A DNA stretch of 64,000 bases, taken from positions 310,001-374,000 of the forward strand of contig CAWEKO010000003.1 of NCBI GenBank assembly GCA_963809715.1. Direction: 5' to 3'. Source of the stretch: Bog-473 sp963809715. GTDB lineage: Bacteria; Actinomycetota; Acidimicrobiia; Acidimicrobiales; RAAP-2. The notes below the pieces were generated by a model. That model saw only the letters and a list, made by a program, of their open reading frames with translations. It ran no database searches and had not been told where the DNA came from. Below are positions 34,100 through 42,577 of the stretch, piece after piece (positions within the stretch are counted from its first letter, which is position 1; the number at the start of each line of letters is the position of its first letter). The position numbers and the translations under genes are program-made.

Positions 34100-34729
34100 C
34101 TACGGCTTGATGCGGTCAGCGAGTAATTGGGCTCCGTCGCCCGTCAGGTCATCCACCGCGCCGGCGCGGCCGTTGAGCGCCATCAGAATCCCCTCGCCGG
34201 GACCACATACCTGTGGTCCAGATCCGGCCCACCATCCGATATCTGGAGCTACCAGGTGCAGACCCTTCGAACGGCGACGAGAGAAGGCCATGGTCGAGGT
34301 CAACGCACTTCGGGAAATGCCGAAGTCGAGCACGATCGACAGTCGATCGGCCGGGATACTGCGAGGTATCCCGAGCGGTCGGCGCACGTCTTGTTGGTGG
34401 ATGAGGAGTTCGGAGAGCTGCGTCAATATGTCAAGCCGCCCCGCCAGAGTCGCGGGTGATGCGAGCCAGTCAATGAGCTCTTCGGTCGAGCGAGTCTGTT
34501 CGGGCTCCATTTGACGGTCTTCGGAGAACCCAGCGCGGGCCAGTTGGGTGATTCGCTGAACGGGTGTGGTATGTGCGTGGATCGCGATGTGGATCACAGT
34601 GTCATGCACCGACCAGGCCCGACAGAGTGACGGTGCTTCCCATTGCTCGGGCGTGAGCCCTTGGAGCAGGGCCACGAAGTCGGCCTGCTCGTCTGCGACC
34701 ATGTTGCGCAAGGCGTAAGCATCCGTCAT
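34100..34729 (-). CDS. TIGR03083/DinB-like maleylpyruvate isomerase family protein
   Basis: 209 aa. LQGLTPEQWEAPSLCRAWSVHDTVIHIAIH is the typical N-terminal helix pair, LSELLIHQQDVRRPLGIPR carries the second His motif and the C-terminal GEGILMALNGRAGAVDDLTGDG matches the family ending. ATG at 34729 chosen; 34765 is also open. Third family member in the window and the first gene in the lower-GC segment. A 200-base gap toward the quinone oxidoreductase holds nothing recognised. Confidence 0.82.
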   Translation of the reverse strand: MTDAYALRNMVADEQADFVALLQGLTPEQWEAPSLCRAWSVHDTVIHIAIHAHTTPVQRITQLARAGFSEDRQMEPEQTRSTEELIDWLASPATLAGRLDILTQLSELLIHQQDVRRPLGIPRSIPADRLSIVLDFGISRSALTSTMAFSRRRSKGLHLVAPDIGWWAGSGPQVCGPGEGILMALNGRAGAVDDLTGDGAQLLADRIKP

Positions 34730-34765
34730 ATCGATCTTCGTCTCATTTCTACAATGGCGGGTCAT

Positions 34766-35127
34766 CCATGACTCGCCGCAAATCCTTGGTCAAGGCTACG
34801 CAGTCGAAGCGGGCCTCTTCGCCTGCAACTTCAAGGCCATCTTCGGCGATGCTTCGAGCAGGCGAACAAAACTAGTGCCGCGTCAGCCAACGTTGCCGTA
34901 TCCCGAACGGCACGATTGGGGCAGTACTTCCACCCTCAGTAGGCCGCATCCGAGAAGCTCCCGATTCACTCCCGCCACGATGTAGGCGATCAATCGCAGG
35001 GGTCGCCCGAGGCAACGAACTCCTGACGAAGACAGGTTGGCCGGGCTGCGTGCGAGGGCCTACTGGAACCAAATCGACGGAGCTGTCCCTACGAATCTGG
35101 TGCGTGAAGCGGCGGCGCTGAGTATGG
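34766..35127. other. Gap with a possible gene fragment
   Basis: About 360 bases without a confident gene. One plus-strand stretch (34986-35151, running into the end of the diacylglycerol kinase gene) reads naturally as RLAGLRARAYWNQIDGAVP and then NLVREAAALSMAMEKACA before a stop. It has no start and no recognised family. It could be the tail of a lost gene. No promoter or RNA structure was recognised. Confidence 0.25.
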
Positions 35128-36015
35128 CTATGGAGAAGGCTTGCGCCTGAGCGGCGGCCCGGGATGGCGCCGGCCGGCCGGAGCCCGGATGCGCAAAGCC
35201 GCGGGGAGTGACTCGAATCGGAGCGGTGGATCAAGCCTCATGGCCTCGCCGTCCAACCCGACGTCGATGGCGGCTCCGGAGTCGATCTCGAAGCGACGAG
35301 TCGTCCATTCCCGCAAGTGTCGCAACGGCGGTCCGTCGGGCACCACCACGACGCCGAGCGTCCCTTTATCCATCATCCCCCGGGTGCCCTGAGCGCCGAG
35401 CGGGTCGAGCTGGTAGCGGTTGTTGGACACCATGACGAGCTGTGCCGTCGCGTAGTCCGCTCCCCCCGGGTCGCTGAAACGCAGGTCGAAGGGCGCCGCG
35501 CCGGGGCCGACTAGATCGGGCAGCATTTCGATGACCGTGCGCAGTTTGGCGTCGCGGTACTCGGGCGATTGAACGACCGTGCCGTAGAAGCCGATCGACG
35601 CGTTGTTCACGAAGACCCGACCGTTGACCTGGGCCAAGTCGATGCGGCGCTCCGAACCGAGATGGAAGGCGTCGAGGGCGCCGATCACATCTTCCCGGTT
35701 CACGCCGATGTCCAAGGCGAAATGGTTGCGGGTGCCGGCCGGTATGCAGACGTACGGGATGTCGTGCCTGGAAGCGACGGCGGCCACGATTGCTTGGGAA
35801 CCGTCGCCGCCGGCCATGCCGATGACGTCGGCGCCTGACGACACGGCGTCGGCGGCCAGCGACGCGAGGTCGGCGCCTTCCTTCATCACGACCGGCTCGA
35901 TCCCGCGGTCGCGGCACCGAGCGACGAGGTCATAACGCTTCGCTTTTCCGCCGCCTGACCTCGGGTTGACGAGGAGGACCGGGTGCACCGGTCCGGTGTT
36001 CGTTGAATCCGTCAT
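35128..36015 (-). CDS. Diacylglycerol kinase catalytic-domain protein
   Basis: 295 aa lipid kinase of the DAGK/YegS/sphingosine kinase group. LLVNPRSGGGKAKRYDLV, the ATP-binding AGGDGSQAIVAAVASRHDIPYVCIPAGTRN split in GGDGS and PAGTRN, and NNASIGFYGTVVQ are diagnostic. It phosphorylates a lipid or polyol at the membrane surface, exact substrate unknown. ATG at 36015. It is divergent from the HdeD-like gene across a rich control region. Confidence 0.9.
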   Translation of the reverse strand: MTDSTNTGPVHPVLLVNPRSGGGKAKRYDLVARCRDRGIEPVVMKEGADLASLAADAVSSGADVIGMAGGDGSQAIVAAVASRHDIPYVCIPAGTRNHFALDIGVNREDVIGALDAFHLGSERRIDLAQVNGRVFVNNASIGFYGTVVQSPEYRDAKLRTVIEMLPDLVGPGAAPFDLRFSDPGGADYATAQLVMVSNNRYQLDPLGAQGTRGMMDKGTLGVVVVPDGPPLRHLREWTTRRFEIDSGAAIDVGLDGEAMRLDPPLRFESLPAALRIRAPAGRRHPGPPLRRKPSP

Positions 36016-36049
36016 CTCACCTCTCCATCTCGGGGCATCGGCCGGCCAC

Positions 36050-36113
36050 TTGACACTCTACCATCGTTTCTGTAATCTATCATCAGTTCTGTGGTTCGGT
36101 ATCAATAACTGAT
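36050..36113 (+). promoter_or_regulatory. Consensus promoter of hdeD-like operon with direct and inverted repeats
   Basis: TTGACA (36050-36055) and TAATCT (36073-36078) are 17 bases apart. Two related 16-mers, CTACCATCGTTTCTGT (36058-36073) and CTATCATCAGTTCTGT (36077-36092), repeat with a 19-base period over the spacer and start point. ATCAGTT (36082-36088) also pairs with AACTGAT (36107-36113). These look like regulator sites, probably for the TetR protein encoded in the same operon. Confidence 0.65.
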
Positions 36114-36146
36114 CGCCACAGCCATCAACCAACCAAAGGAGCTGTC

Positions 36147-36731
36147 ATGTTGAAGTCATTGAGTACCTCCCTCATAGTCCGGGGACTTCTCGCTGTCGCA
36201 GTCGGCGTCGTGGCGCTGGCATGGCCCGGAATCACCGTTTTGGGCCTGGTCATCCTGTTCGCCATCTACGCGTTCATCGCCGCCGGCATGGAGGCCGTGA
36301 AGGCCTTCAGCAGCGAAAGGGCCGGTCCCGTGATGGGTCATCTGCTGCTCGGTCTGGTCGACGTCGGCGCCGGGGTGATCGCACTGGCCTGGCCTGGGCC
36401 AACCGCGCTGGTGCTGGTGTTGCTGGTCGGCGCGTGGGCGATGGTGGCCGGCCTGGTCGAGATCTACGCCGGCTTCGAAGTCGGCGAGACAAAGGGGACC
36501 CGCGCTCTCTTCTTCGTGAGCGGGCTGATCTCGATCGCCTTCGGCATCGTCCTCTTCGCCCGTCCCGGCGTCGGCGCGCTGACCCTGGCCTTGTTGTTCG
36601 GCCTGTTCAACCTGGTCTACGGATTCTGGGCGCTCGTGCAGGGCATCGACCTGCGTCGGGCCAACCACACAGCGGACTCGCTGGTCGACGAGCAGTCCCG
36701 GCGGGACGACCAGCTGGTATCAGTCATGTAG
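36147..36731 (+). CDS. HdeD/DUF308 family membrane protein
   Basis: 194 aa with six membrane helices arranged as three hairpins. Repeated GxxxLxWPGxxxL-like units are visible: ALAWPGITVLGLVILFAIYAF near residue 25, ALAWPGPTALVLVLLVGAW near 85, and LFARPGVGALTLALLFGLFN near 135. This three-fold repeat is the DUF308 hallmark. HdeD acts in acid-stress protection in E. coli; the actinobacterial role is unknown. ATG at 36147 with AAGGAG upstream. First gene of an operon with TetR and DUF2252 genes. Confidence 0.88.
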   Translation: MLKSLSTSLIVRGLLAVAVGVVALAWPGITVLGLVILFAIYAFIAAGMEAVKAFSSERAGPVMGHLLLGLVDVGAGVIALAWPGPTALVLVLLVGAWAMVAGLVEIYAGFEVGETKGTRALFFVSGLISIAFGIVLFARPGVGALTLALLFGLFNLVYGFWALVQGIDLRRANHTADSLVDEQSRRDDQLVSVM

Positions 36732-36751
36732 TAGTACCTCAGTACTGATCA

Positions 36752-36813
36752 GGGTTCCCACCCTGGCGGATCCTCCCGAGCGTCGGCCGAGTGGAACCGC
36801 CAGGGTGAAACCC
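36752..36813. repeat. Long hairpin between hdeD-like and TetR genes
   Basis: CACCCTGGCGG (36759-36769) and CCGCCAGGGTG (36797-36807) form an 11-bp perfect stem. An outer GGGTT (36752-36756) / AACCC (36809-36813) pair extends it. It may be an attenuating terminator or an mRNA-processing site. Just upstream, AGTAC-CTCA-GTACT is a smaller inverted repeat. Confidence 0.5.
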
Positions 36814-36842
36814 TTCTACGACGTCAAAGGAAGGAGGCTGAT

Positions 36843-37493
36843 GTGAGCTCGGTATCCACGAGCATAAAGGGAGGCCCGACCCGGCTGGACCGGCGCAAGG
36901 CCCGGACCCGCCAAGCACTGATCGACGCGGCGGTTCGATTGATCGCCGAAGGGCGCGGCGAACGGGCCAGCATCCAGGAGATCACCGAGGAAGCCGACAT
37001 CGGGTTCGGGTCGTTCTACAACCACTTCGAGAGCAAGGACCAGCTGTTCGAGACCGCGTCGAGGGAGGTCCTCGAGCGCTGGGGTCGCATGATCGACGGG
37101 GCAGCCGCCGGCATCACCGACCCGGCGGAGGTCTTCTCCGTGTCGCTGCGGCTGTCCGCCTGCCTCAGCTGGACCCATCCCGAAGTGGCGCGGTTCATCA
37201 CCGGCGCCGGTCTCGACCTCCTCGACGCGCCTGGAGGCCTAGCGCCGCGGGCCCTGCGGGACATCCAAGCCGGGCAAGCCGCGGGTCAGTTCAGCGTGGC
37301 TGACCCCGAGGTCGCTCTCAGCGCCGTGGCGGGCGGCCTCATCGGGTTGCTGCGCCTGCACCAGCAACATCCCGAACGCGAACAGAGCTCGGTCGATGAG
37401 CTCGCCGAGGCCTGCCTCCGCCTCCTCGGCCTCCCAGCGGCCAAGGCCAAGCGCCTGGCCCGACTGCCGCTGCCCGCCACCGAACCTTGGTGA
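36843..37493 (+). CDS. TetR family transcriptional regulator
   Basis: 216 aa. RRKARTRQALIDAAVRLIAEGRGE and ASIQEITEEADIGFGSFYNHFESKDQLF give a typical HTH. The ligand domain carries SLRLSACLSWTHPEVARFITGAG. GTG start at 36843 with AGGAGG close upstream. It lies downstream of the hairpin and of the repeat-rich promoter, and so probably regulates its own operon. Confidence 0.9.
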   Translation: MSSVSTSIKGGPTRLDRRKARTRQALIDAAVRLIAEGRGERASIQEITEEADIGFGSFYNHFESKDQLFETASREVLERWGRMIDGAAAGITDPAEVFSVSLRLSACLSWTHPEVARFITGAGLDLLDAPGGLAPRALRDIQAGQAAGQFSVADPEVALSAVAGGLIGLLRLHQQHPEREQSSVDELAEACLRLLGLPAAKAKRLARLPLPATEPW

Positions 37494-37503
37494 TGCACGC
37501 CCC

Positions 37504-38862
37504 GTGAGTCCTCCCAACGGCGCGCCGACGACTCGGGCGGAGCTGCTCGAAGCAGGGCGGGCGCTGCGCGCTCAGGTTCCCCGCCGCAGTCACGGCCGAT
37601 GGATGCCCTCCCCCGGCCGTCCTGATCCGCTCCAGATCCTGTCCGGGTCCAACGCCACTCGGCTGCCCGAGCTGGTTCCCGTGCGGAACGGCCGGATGAT
37701 GGCGTCACCGTTCGCCTACTACCGGGGCTCCCCGGCCGTCACGGCCGCCGATCTGAGCCGGACACCGTCCACGGGCATCCAATTGCAGATCTGCGGCGAC
37801 GCGCATCTTCTCAACTTCGGCACCTTCGCCACACCCGAACGCACCCAGGTCTTCGATCTGAATGACTTCGACGAGACCCAGCCCGGACCGTGGGAATGGG
37901 ACGTCAAGCGGCTGGCGGCCAGCTTGGTGGTGGCGGCCAGGACGGCCGGGCTCTCCGATGGCGACGGCAGGGCGGCAGTGCAGGGCTGTTCGGCGGAGTA
38001 CCGCAACGAGATGTCGAAGATGGCAGAGCTGTCCGCGTTCGAGGTGTGGCACTCCCGTCTGGACGTGGAGTCGCTCATCGCCGCCGCTCCTGACAAGCCG
38101 GCCCGTTCCCATGTCGAAAAGACCGCGGCCAAGGCCCGCCAGCGCACCAGCCTGAAGGCGCTGTCCAAGCTCACGACGGTGCGCGACGGCCACCGGGTGA
38201 TCGTGGAGGATCCGCCGGTCGTCATTCGCCTCACCCACGCCCAACTCGAACAGGCGCAAGGATTCGTGATGGCATATCTGGCAACCCTCGATCCTGACCG
38301 CGACCTCTTGCTGGATCGCTACGAGTTCGTCGACGCCGCGCTGAAGGTGGTCGGAGTGGGAAGCGTGGGCACCCGCTGCTTCGTTGTGCTGCTGGCCGGC
38401 AAGGCGGACCTCGATCCCCTGTTCCTTCAGGTCAAAGAAGCACAGCCCTCGGTTCTCGCCCCCTACGTCGGCCGCTCCCGCTACGCCAACCAGGGCAAGC
38501 GGGTAGCGGTCGGTCAACGCATCATGCAGGTGGCCAGCGATGTGTTCCTCGGGTGGGCGCGCACCGGCGAATTCGACACCTACGTCCGCCAACTGCGCGA
38601 CATGAAGGGGTCGGTAGCGCTCGACGACGCCCGCACCGAGGGCCTAACGCTCTATGGGCGTCTCTGCGGCGCCGCGCTGGCGCGCGCTCATGCCCGAGCG
38701 GGGCAGCCCGCCCTCATCGCCGGATACCTGGGAAAGAGCACGGCCTTCGACGACGGCGTGGCCGCATTTGCGGTCTCATACGCCGACCAGAACGACCGGG
38801 ATTACAAGTCCTTCTTGGATGCCATCCGAGCCGGTCGGATCCCAGCTGAACCCGGTCGTTGA
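37504..38862 (+). CDS. DUF2252 family protein
   Basis: 452 aa. The kinase-like DUF2252 pattern is clear: ASPFAYYRGSPAVTAADLS, ICGDAHLLNFGTFATPE, VFDLNDFDETQPGPWEWDVKRLAAS, and a C-terminal LCGAALARAHARAGQ and YADQNDRDY. The GDAHxxNFG and DLNDFDE motifs resemble the catalytic and metal-binding loops of aminoglycoside-phosphotransferase/kinase folds, so a phosphotransfer role is inferred; none is proven. GTG at 37504, ten bases after the TetR stop, same operon. Confidence 0.9.
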   Translation: MSPPNGAPTTRAELLEAGRALRAQVPRRSHGRWMPSPGRPDPLQILSGSNATRLPELVPVRNGRMMASPFAYYRGSPAVTAADLSRTPSTGIQLQICGDAHLLNFGTFATPERTQVFDLNDFDETQPGPWEWDVKRLAASLVVAARTAGLSDGDGRAAVQGCSAEYRNEMSKMAELSAFEVWHSRLDVESLIAAAPDKPARSHVEKTAAKARQRTSLKALSKLTTVRDGHRVIVEDPPVVIRLTHAQLEQAQGFVMAYLATLDPDRDLLLDRYEFVDAALKVVGVGSVGTRCFVVLLAGKADLDPLFLQVKEAQPSVLAPYVGRSRYANQGKRVAVGQRIMQVASDVFLGWARTGEFDTYVRQLRDMKGSVALDDARTEGLTLYGRLCGAALARAHARAGQPALIAGYLGKSTAFDDGVAAFAVSYADQNDRDYKSFLDAIRAGRIPAEPGR

Positions 38863-39174
38863 CCCCGTCTAGAAGAGAATGTCGGCGGTATCAAGGCCAA
38901 TAGCTCGCGAGCTCATGTATCGAAGACCCGGCTGGACGTAAACGCCGACAACCAGCCGAGACCGATGTGGCGTTTAGAGATCTGACTCAGAGTCGCTGTC
39001 GGTGAAATCTACGTCGCACGGCCGCCCTAGTTCATCGCCGGCTCTGGGCGCGTTATCGACAAGGGTCCGCTTGCCGTTTGCCAAGTGTCACCGACCGGCA
39101 CTTAGCGGGTTAGTGCAGTTGGACAAACCGTGCTGCTGCCCTTGTCGGACAATCCGAGTTCCTAAGCTTGGAAA
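38863..39174. other. Gap with inverted repeats, no gene recognised
   Basis: About 310 bases. A perfect inverted repeat TAAACGCC (38939-38946) / GGCGTTTA (38969-38976) with a 22-base loop is present, and TGTCGGCG (38880-38887) pairs with CGCCGACA (38943-38950). These could be alternative stems of a terminator after the DUF2252 gene or traces of a rearrangement. No open frame looks coding. Confidence 0.4.
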
Positions 39175-39966
39175 ATGACCACCTCGACAGCGGGCCGAGT
39201 CGCCATCGTCACCGGAGTTAGTCGACGGGCGGGAATCGGGTTTGCCATTGCGCGCAACCTGCTGGAATCGGGAATGACCGTGCTGATCCAGTCGTGGACA
39301 GCGCATGACGCCGAACAGCCATGGGGTCGTGACTCCGAGGGTATGCCTGGTGTGATGAAGGCGCTGCGACAGCATGGAGAACGCGTCGAACACATTGAGA
39401 CCGATTTCGGCCTGCCGGAAGCTCCGGCAGCAGTTGTGGACAGAGCGGTGCAGCTCTTTGGGCACGTCGATGTGCTCGTGGCCAACCACGCCATGAGCTC
39501 TGGGACTCAGACGCTCACCGATGTCACGGCGGAAGAGCTGGATCTGAGCTGGGCTGTCAATGCTCGCGCCAGCGTGTTGCTGACTCAGGCCTTTGCAGCC
39601 CAGCACGACGATCGACGAAGCGGCGGCAGGGTCGTCCTCTTCACCTCCGGACAACACCTTGCCCCGATGGCTCAAGAGGTGCCCTACGCGATTAGCAAGG
39701 GGGCGATCCATCAGATGACGCTTACCTTGGCCGACGCCCTCGTTGACCGCGGCATCACCGTGAACACCGTCAACCCAGGACCGACCGATACTGGATGGGC
39801 CAATCCGCAACTCTTTGATCAAGTCCGATACGCACTACCAGCGGGTCGGTGGGGTTCACCCGATGACGTGTCACGCCTGGTGTCTTGGCTCGTTTCCGAC
39901 GACAGTGCCTGGATCACCGGCCAAGTTCTCAATTCAGAAGGTGGATTCCGCCGCTGGATGATGTGA
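39175..39966 (+). CDS. Short-chain dehydrogenase/reductase
   Basis: 263 aa SDR of the FabG-like kind. VAIVTGVSRRAGIGFAIARNL is an extended cofactor loop, ANHAMSSGTQ replaces NNAG, Ser is in VLFTSGQHL, and Tyr/Lys in YAISKGAIHQM. VNTVNPGPTDTGW and the C-terminal WITGQVLNSEGGF are standard. ATG at 39175. Composition is less GC-rich than genes at the window's start. Substrate unknown. Confidence 0.86.
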   Translation: MTTSTAGRVAIVTGVSRRAGIGFAIARNLLESGMTVLIQSWTAHDAEQPWGRDSEGMPGVMKALRQHGERVEHIETDFGLPEAPAAVVDRAVQLFGHVDVLVANHAMSSGTQTLTDVTAEELDLSWAVNARASVLLTQAFAAQHDDRRSGGRVVLFTSGQHLAPMAQEVPYAISKGAIHQMTLTLADALVDRGITVNTVNPGPTDTGWANPQLFDQVRYALPAGRWGSPDDVSRLVSWLVSDDSAWITGQVLNSEGGFRRWMM

Positions 39967-40100
39967 CATCAATGCGGTGTCTCCGTTCACCGCCGGGATT
40001 TGGGGCACAAGGCTGGCATTGCAGGCCCCGATTCGGCGGGGTGGGGGAGCGGCTCGGACTACGGTCGGGCCATCGAACTTCCCCTCGTAGTGCGCACTCG

Positions 40101-42005
40101 GTGACCGAGAGTCCGGTCCTGCTCGTCGCTGCCCGTGCAGCGGCCCATGAGGGTCGGTGGTCGGATGCGTATACGGCACTCGTGGAAGCGGATGGGGCTG
40201 ACCCGCTCGCTCCCGACGAACTCGAACTCCTGGCGTCGGCGGCGACCTTTACCGGCAGACCTGACGAAGCCTCGGCGGCGCGTCAGCGGGCATTCTCGCT
40301 GGTGCGCGCCGACCAACCGCGCCGAGCGGCTTGGCTCGCGATCGTGAGCTCGATGATGCACCTCGCGCGCAACTCGATGGCGGTGGGGGTGGGATGGGCG
40401 CAGCAAGCCAAGGAGCTCCTCGCCGACCAGGGCGAATGCGAGGAGGCGATCACCTTCTCGCTACTCGAGGCAATGGTGGCGAGCGGGTCCGGACAGGAGG
40501 ACAAGGCGCTCGAGGCGGCCGAGGAGATCATCATCCGGGCGCGGCGGCTCGGCGCCGCCGACGACGCAAAAGCCTTGGCCACCCTCCTCAAGGGTCAGAT
40601 TCTGATCATGCAGGGCCAGGTCGAAGAGGGCGCTCGGCTGGTGGACTCGGCAATGGCCCTCGCGGTGAGCGGGTGCCTCGGTGAGCTCGCCTCCGCCTAC
40701 ATCTTTTGCGGCACGATCAGCATCTGCGCCTCATCGGGCGATCTCGACCGGGCCTGGGAGTGGACCAACGAGGTCGGTCGATGCTCCATCAGCGGAATTG
40801 CAGAGTATCCCGGAGACTGCAGGATGCACCGAGCGGAGATGTTGCGGATCCGCGGTGAGTGGGCGAAGGCCGAGCTGGAGCTGGCCTCGGTCTGCGAGGA
40901 ACTGGGCACGTGGGACGTCGGGCACACCGCTGGGGCCTTCTACGAGCTCGGCGAGGTGAGTCTGAACCGGGGCGACCTCGAGGCAGCGGCGCACGCGTTC
41001 GCTAAGTGCAGGGAATTCGGTCACCGCGGGCTGCCGGGGCTTGCCTCGCTCGAGCTCACGAGGGGGAATCCCGAAACGGCGGCGGCGCTTCTCGAAGAGG
41101 GACTCGGGGCAACGAGCGATCAATTCGATCGCTCTCGGCTTCTCCACGTGGCGGTCGAGGCGCAGCTGGCGGCAGGGCAGATGGACGAAGCCGCATCGGC
41201 AGCCGCTGAACTCGCGGCGTTGGCCGACCGGTGGAAAACGCCGATCCACCAGGCGAGAGCAGCCACCAGTGCGGGCGTGGTTGCCGCGGCTCGGGGCGAA
41301 CGGGGCGCGGCTCTCGATCTGCTCCGCGCCGCGGTGGAATGGTGGCGTCAGGTGCCCGCACCCTACGACGAGGCGGTGTCCCGCGTGGCGCTCGCCAAAG
41401 TCGAGGCTCCGGCAGCTCGGGTCGTCCAGCTCGAGACAGCGCTCGAGGCGTTCGTGCGCTTGGGAGCGACAATCGATACCGAGAGGATCCTCGGTCAACT
41501 CGGTCGAGCCCAATCATCCGAACGCATCGCTGTGGCGATGATGTTCACGGACATCGAGGGCTCGACGGCGATGCTGGCCTCGTTGGGAGATGAAGCGTGG
41601 CTCGCGGTGTTGCGCCGGCACGACGCCACCTTGCGGTCGCTGTTCGCCACACATCGCGGCGAGGTCTATACCGGCACCGGAGACGGGTTCTTCGTCGGCT
41701 TCCAATCGGTCGACAACGCGCTCATGTGCGCGATTGCTATCCAAGCAGCGATGGACGAGGTGAGGATCCGTATTGGGATCCACTTTGCCGAGGCGAGTCG
41801 AGATGCTGGAGGCGTCAGTGGCCGCGGCGTACACGAGGCGGCGAGGATCTCGGCCTTGGGTGCTGGCGGAGATGTCATCGCCAGCACCTCGACCTTGGCA
41901 CTTGCGACCATGGATGTTCCGACCGGGGCGGTACGGACAATCCAGCTCAAGGGGCTCCCAGGAGAGATGGAGGTGGCAACACTCGAGCTCGATGCCCTCG
42001 TCTGA
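40101..42005 (+). CDS. TPR-like protein with C-terminal class III nucleotidyl cyclase domain
   Basis: 634 aa. Residues 1 to about 440 are helical TPR-like repeats rich in Ala/Glu (DEASAARQRAF, EEALIIRARRLGA-like units). The cyclase domain starts near 478 with VAMMFTDIEGSTAMLA (metal Asp484) and continues to GTGDGFFVGF (metal Asp528) and GVHEAARISALG. The Lys that reads adenine is Thr here (VYTGTGDG) and the second selector residue is Gly, so nucleotide choice is unclear. GTG at 40101 fits the start of the repeats. The architecture is common for soluble actinobacterial cyclases with a sensing repeat domain. No nearby cyclic-nucleotide target is obvious. Confidence 0.82.
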   Translation: MTESPVLLVAARAAAHEGRWSDAYTALVEADGADPLAPDELELLASAATFTGRPDEASAARQRAFSLVRADQPRRAAWLAIVSSMMHLARNSMAVGVGWAQQAKELLADQGECEEAITFSLLEAMVASGSGQEDKALEAAEEIIIRARRLGAADDAKALATLLKGQILIMQGQVEEGARLVDSAMALAVSGCLGELASAYIFCGTISICASSGDLDRAWEWTNEVGRCSISGIAEYPGDCRMHRAEMLRIRGEWAKAELELASVCEELGTWDVGHTAGAFYELGEVSLNRGDLEAAAHAFAKCREFGHRGLPGLASLELTRGNPETAAALLEEGLGATSDQFDRSRLLHVAVEAQLAAGQMDEAASAAAELAALADRWKTPIHQARAATSAGVVAAARGERGAALDLLRAAVEWWRQVPAPYDEAVSRVALAKVEAPAARVVQLETALEAFVRLGATIDTERILGQLGRAQSSERIAVAMMFTDIEGSTAMLASLGDEAWLAVLRRHDATLRSLFATHRGEVYTGTGDGFFVGFQSVDNALMCAIAIQAAMDEVRIRIGIHFAEASRDAGGVSGRGVHEAARISALGAGGDVIASTSTLALATMDVPTGAVRTIQLKGLPGEMEVATLELDALV

Positions 42006-42106
42006 GGGCGACTCAGCCTTCCCGACACTGCCACAAGACCTCTCAGATCGCAGTTCCCCCGACCTGCCGGTCGTCAGCCGTCAATCCGTCCTGCGATCCC
42101 AAGCTC

Positions 42107-42487
42107 TCAGGCGCTCGGCTCTTCCCAGGAGTGCTCGTTGCCTTCGCGAGGAGTGATCCACAGCATCGTCACTCCGTCGGGAGTGTTGTTGGAGTGCCAA
42201 TGACCCCTCGGAACAAGCGCAAGATGGCCTGCCGAAAGGATCCAAACTGAACGACTGTCCTTCTGTAGCACTGTACGTTCCGACTCGCCCGCCAAGATGA
42301 AAAGAAGCTCGTCGCCTTGGCCGTGGAACTCCCAAGGTGGTCGGCCCTTGAAGGCGGTGACACCACCTGTGCATCCGTGGAACGGAAAGGTCCCGATGGG
42401 ACTTTCGGGTTCTCGGTCCAAGCTCGCCAGGTCCAATTGGATCATGTTGGCAACCGATTCGTGATCAAGCTTGTGCACAGTCACCAT
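42107..42487 (-). CDS. Small cupin-domain protein
   Basis: 126 aa from the ATG at 42487 (GAGG upstream). The cupin core reads PPWEFHGQGDELLFILAGESERTV and then LVPRGHWHSNNTPDGVTMLWI. Ligand-type His residues are in FHGQGDE and HWHSNN. It probably binds a metal and a small ligand; function unknown. It is divergent from the methyltransferase gene. Confidence 0.78.
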   Translation of the reverse strand: MVTVHKLDHESVANMIQLDLASLDREPESPIGTFPFHGCTGGVTAFKGRPPWEFHGQGDELLFILAGESERTVLQKDSRSVWILSAGHLALVPRGHWHSNNTPDGVTMLWITPREGNEHSWEEPSA

Positions 42488-42577
42488 TGGCCACCTCTCA
42501 GACTTCGAGCTCGCTTCCTGGACGATAGTCACCGCATCACGTGCTGGGCATTGTGCGATTGCCGGAGGAATAGGTTT

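Noticed and set aside
34872..35234. Minus-strand open frame of 120 codons beyond the diacylglycerol kinase
   Set aside because: Ser/Arg-rich without family features and overlapping the kinase's 3' end in another frame.
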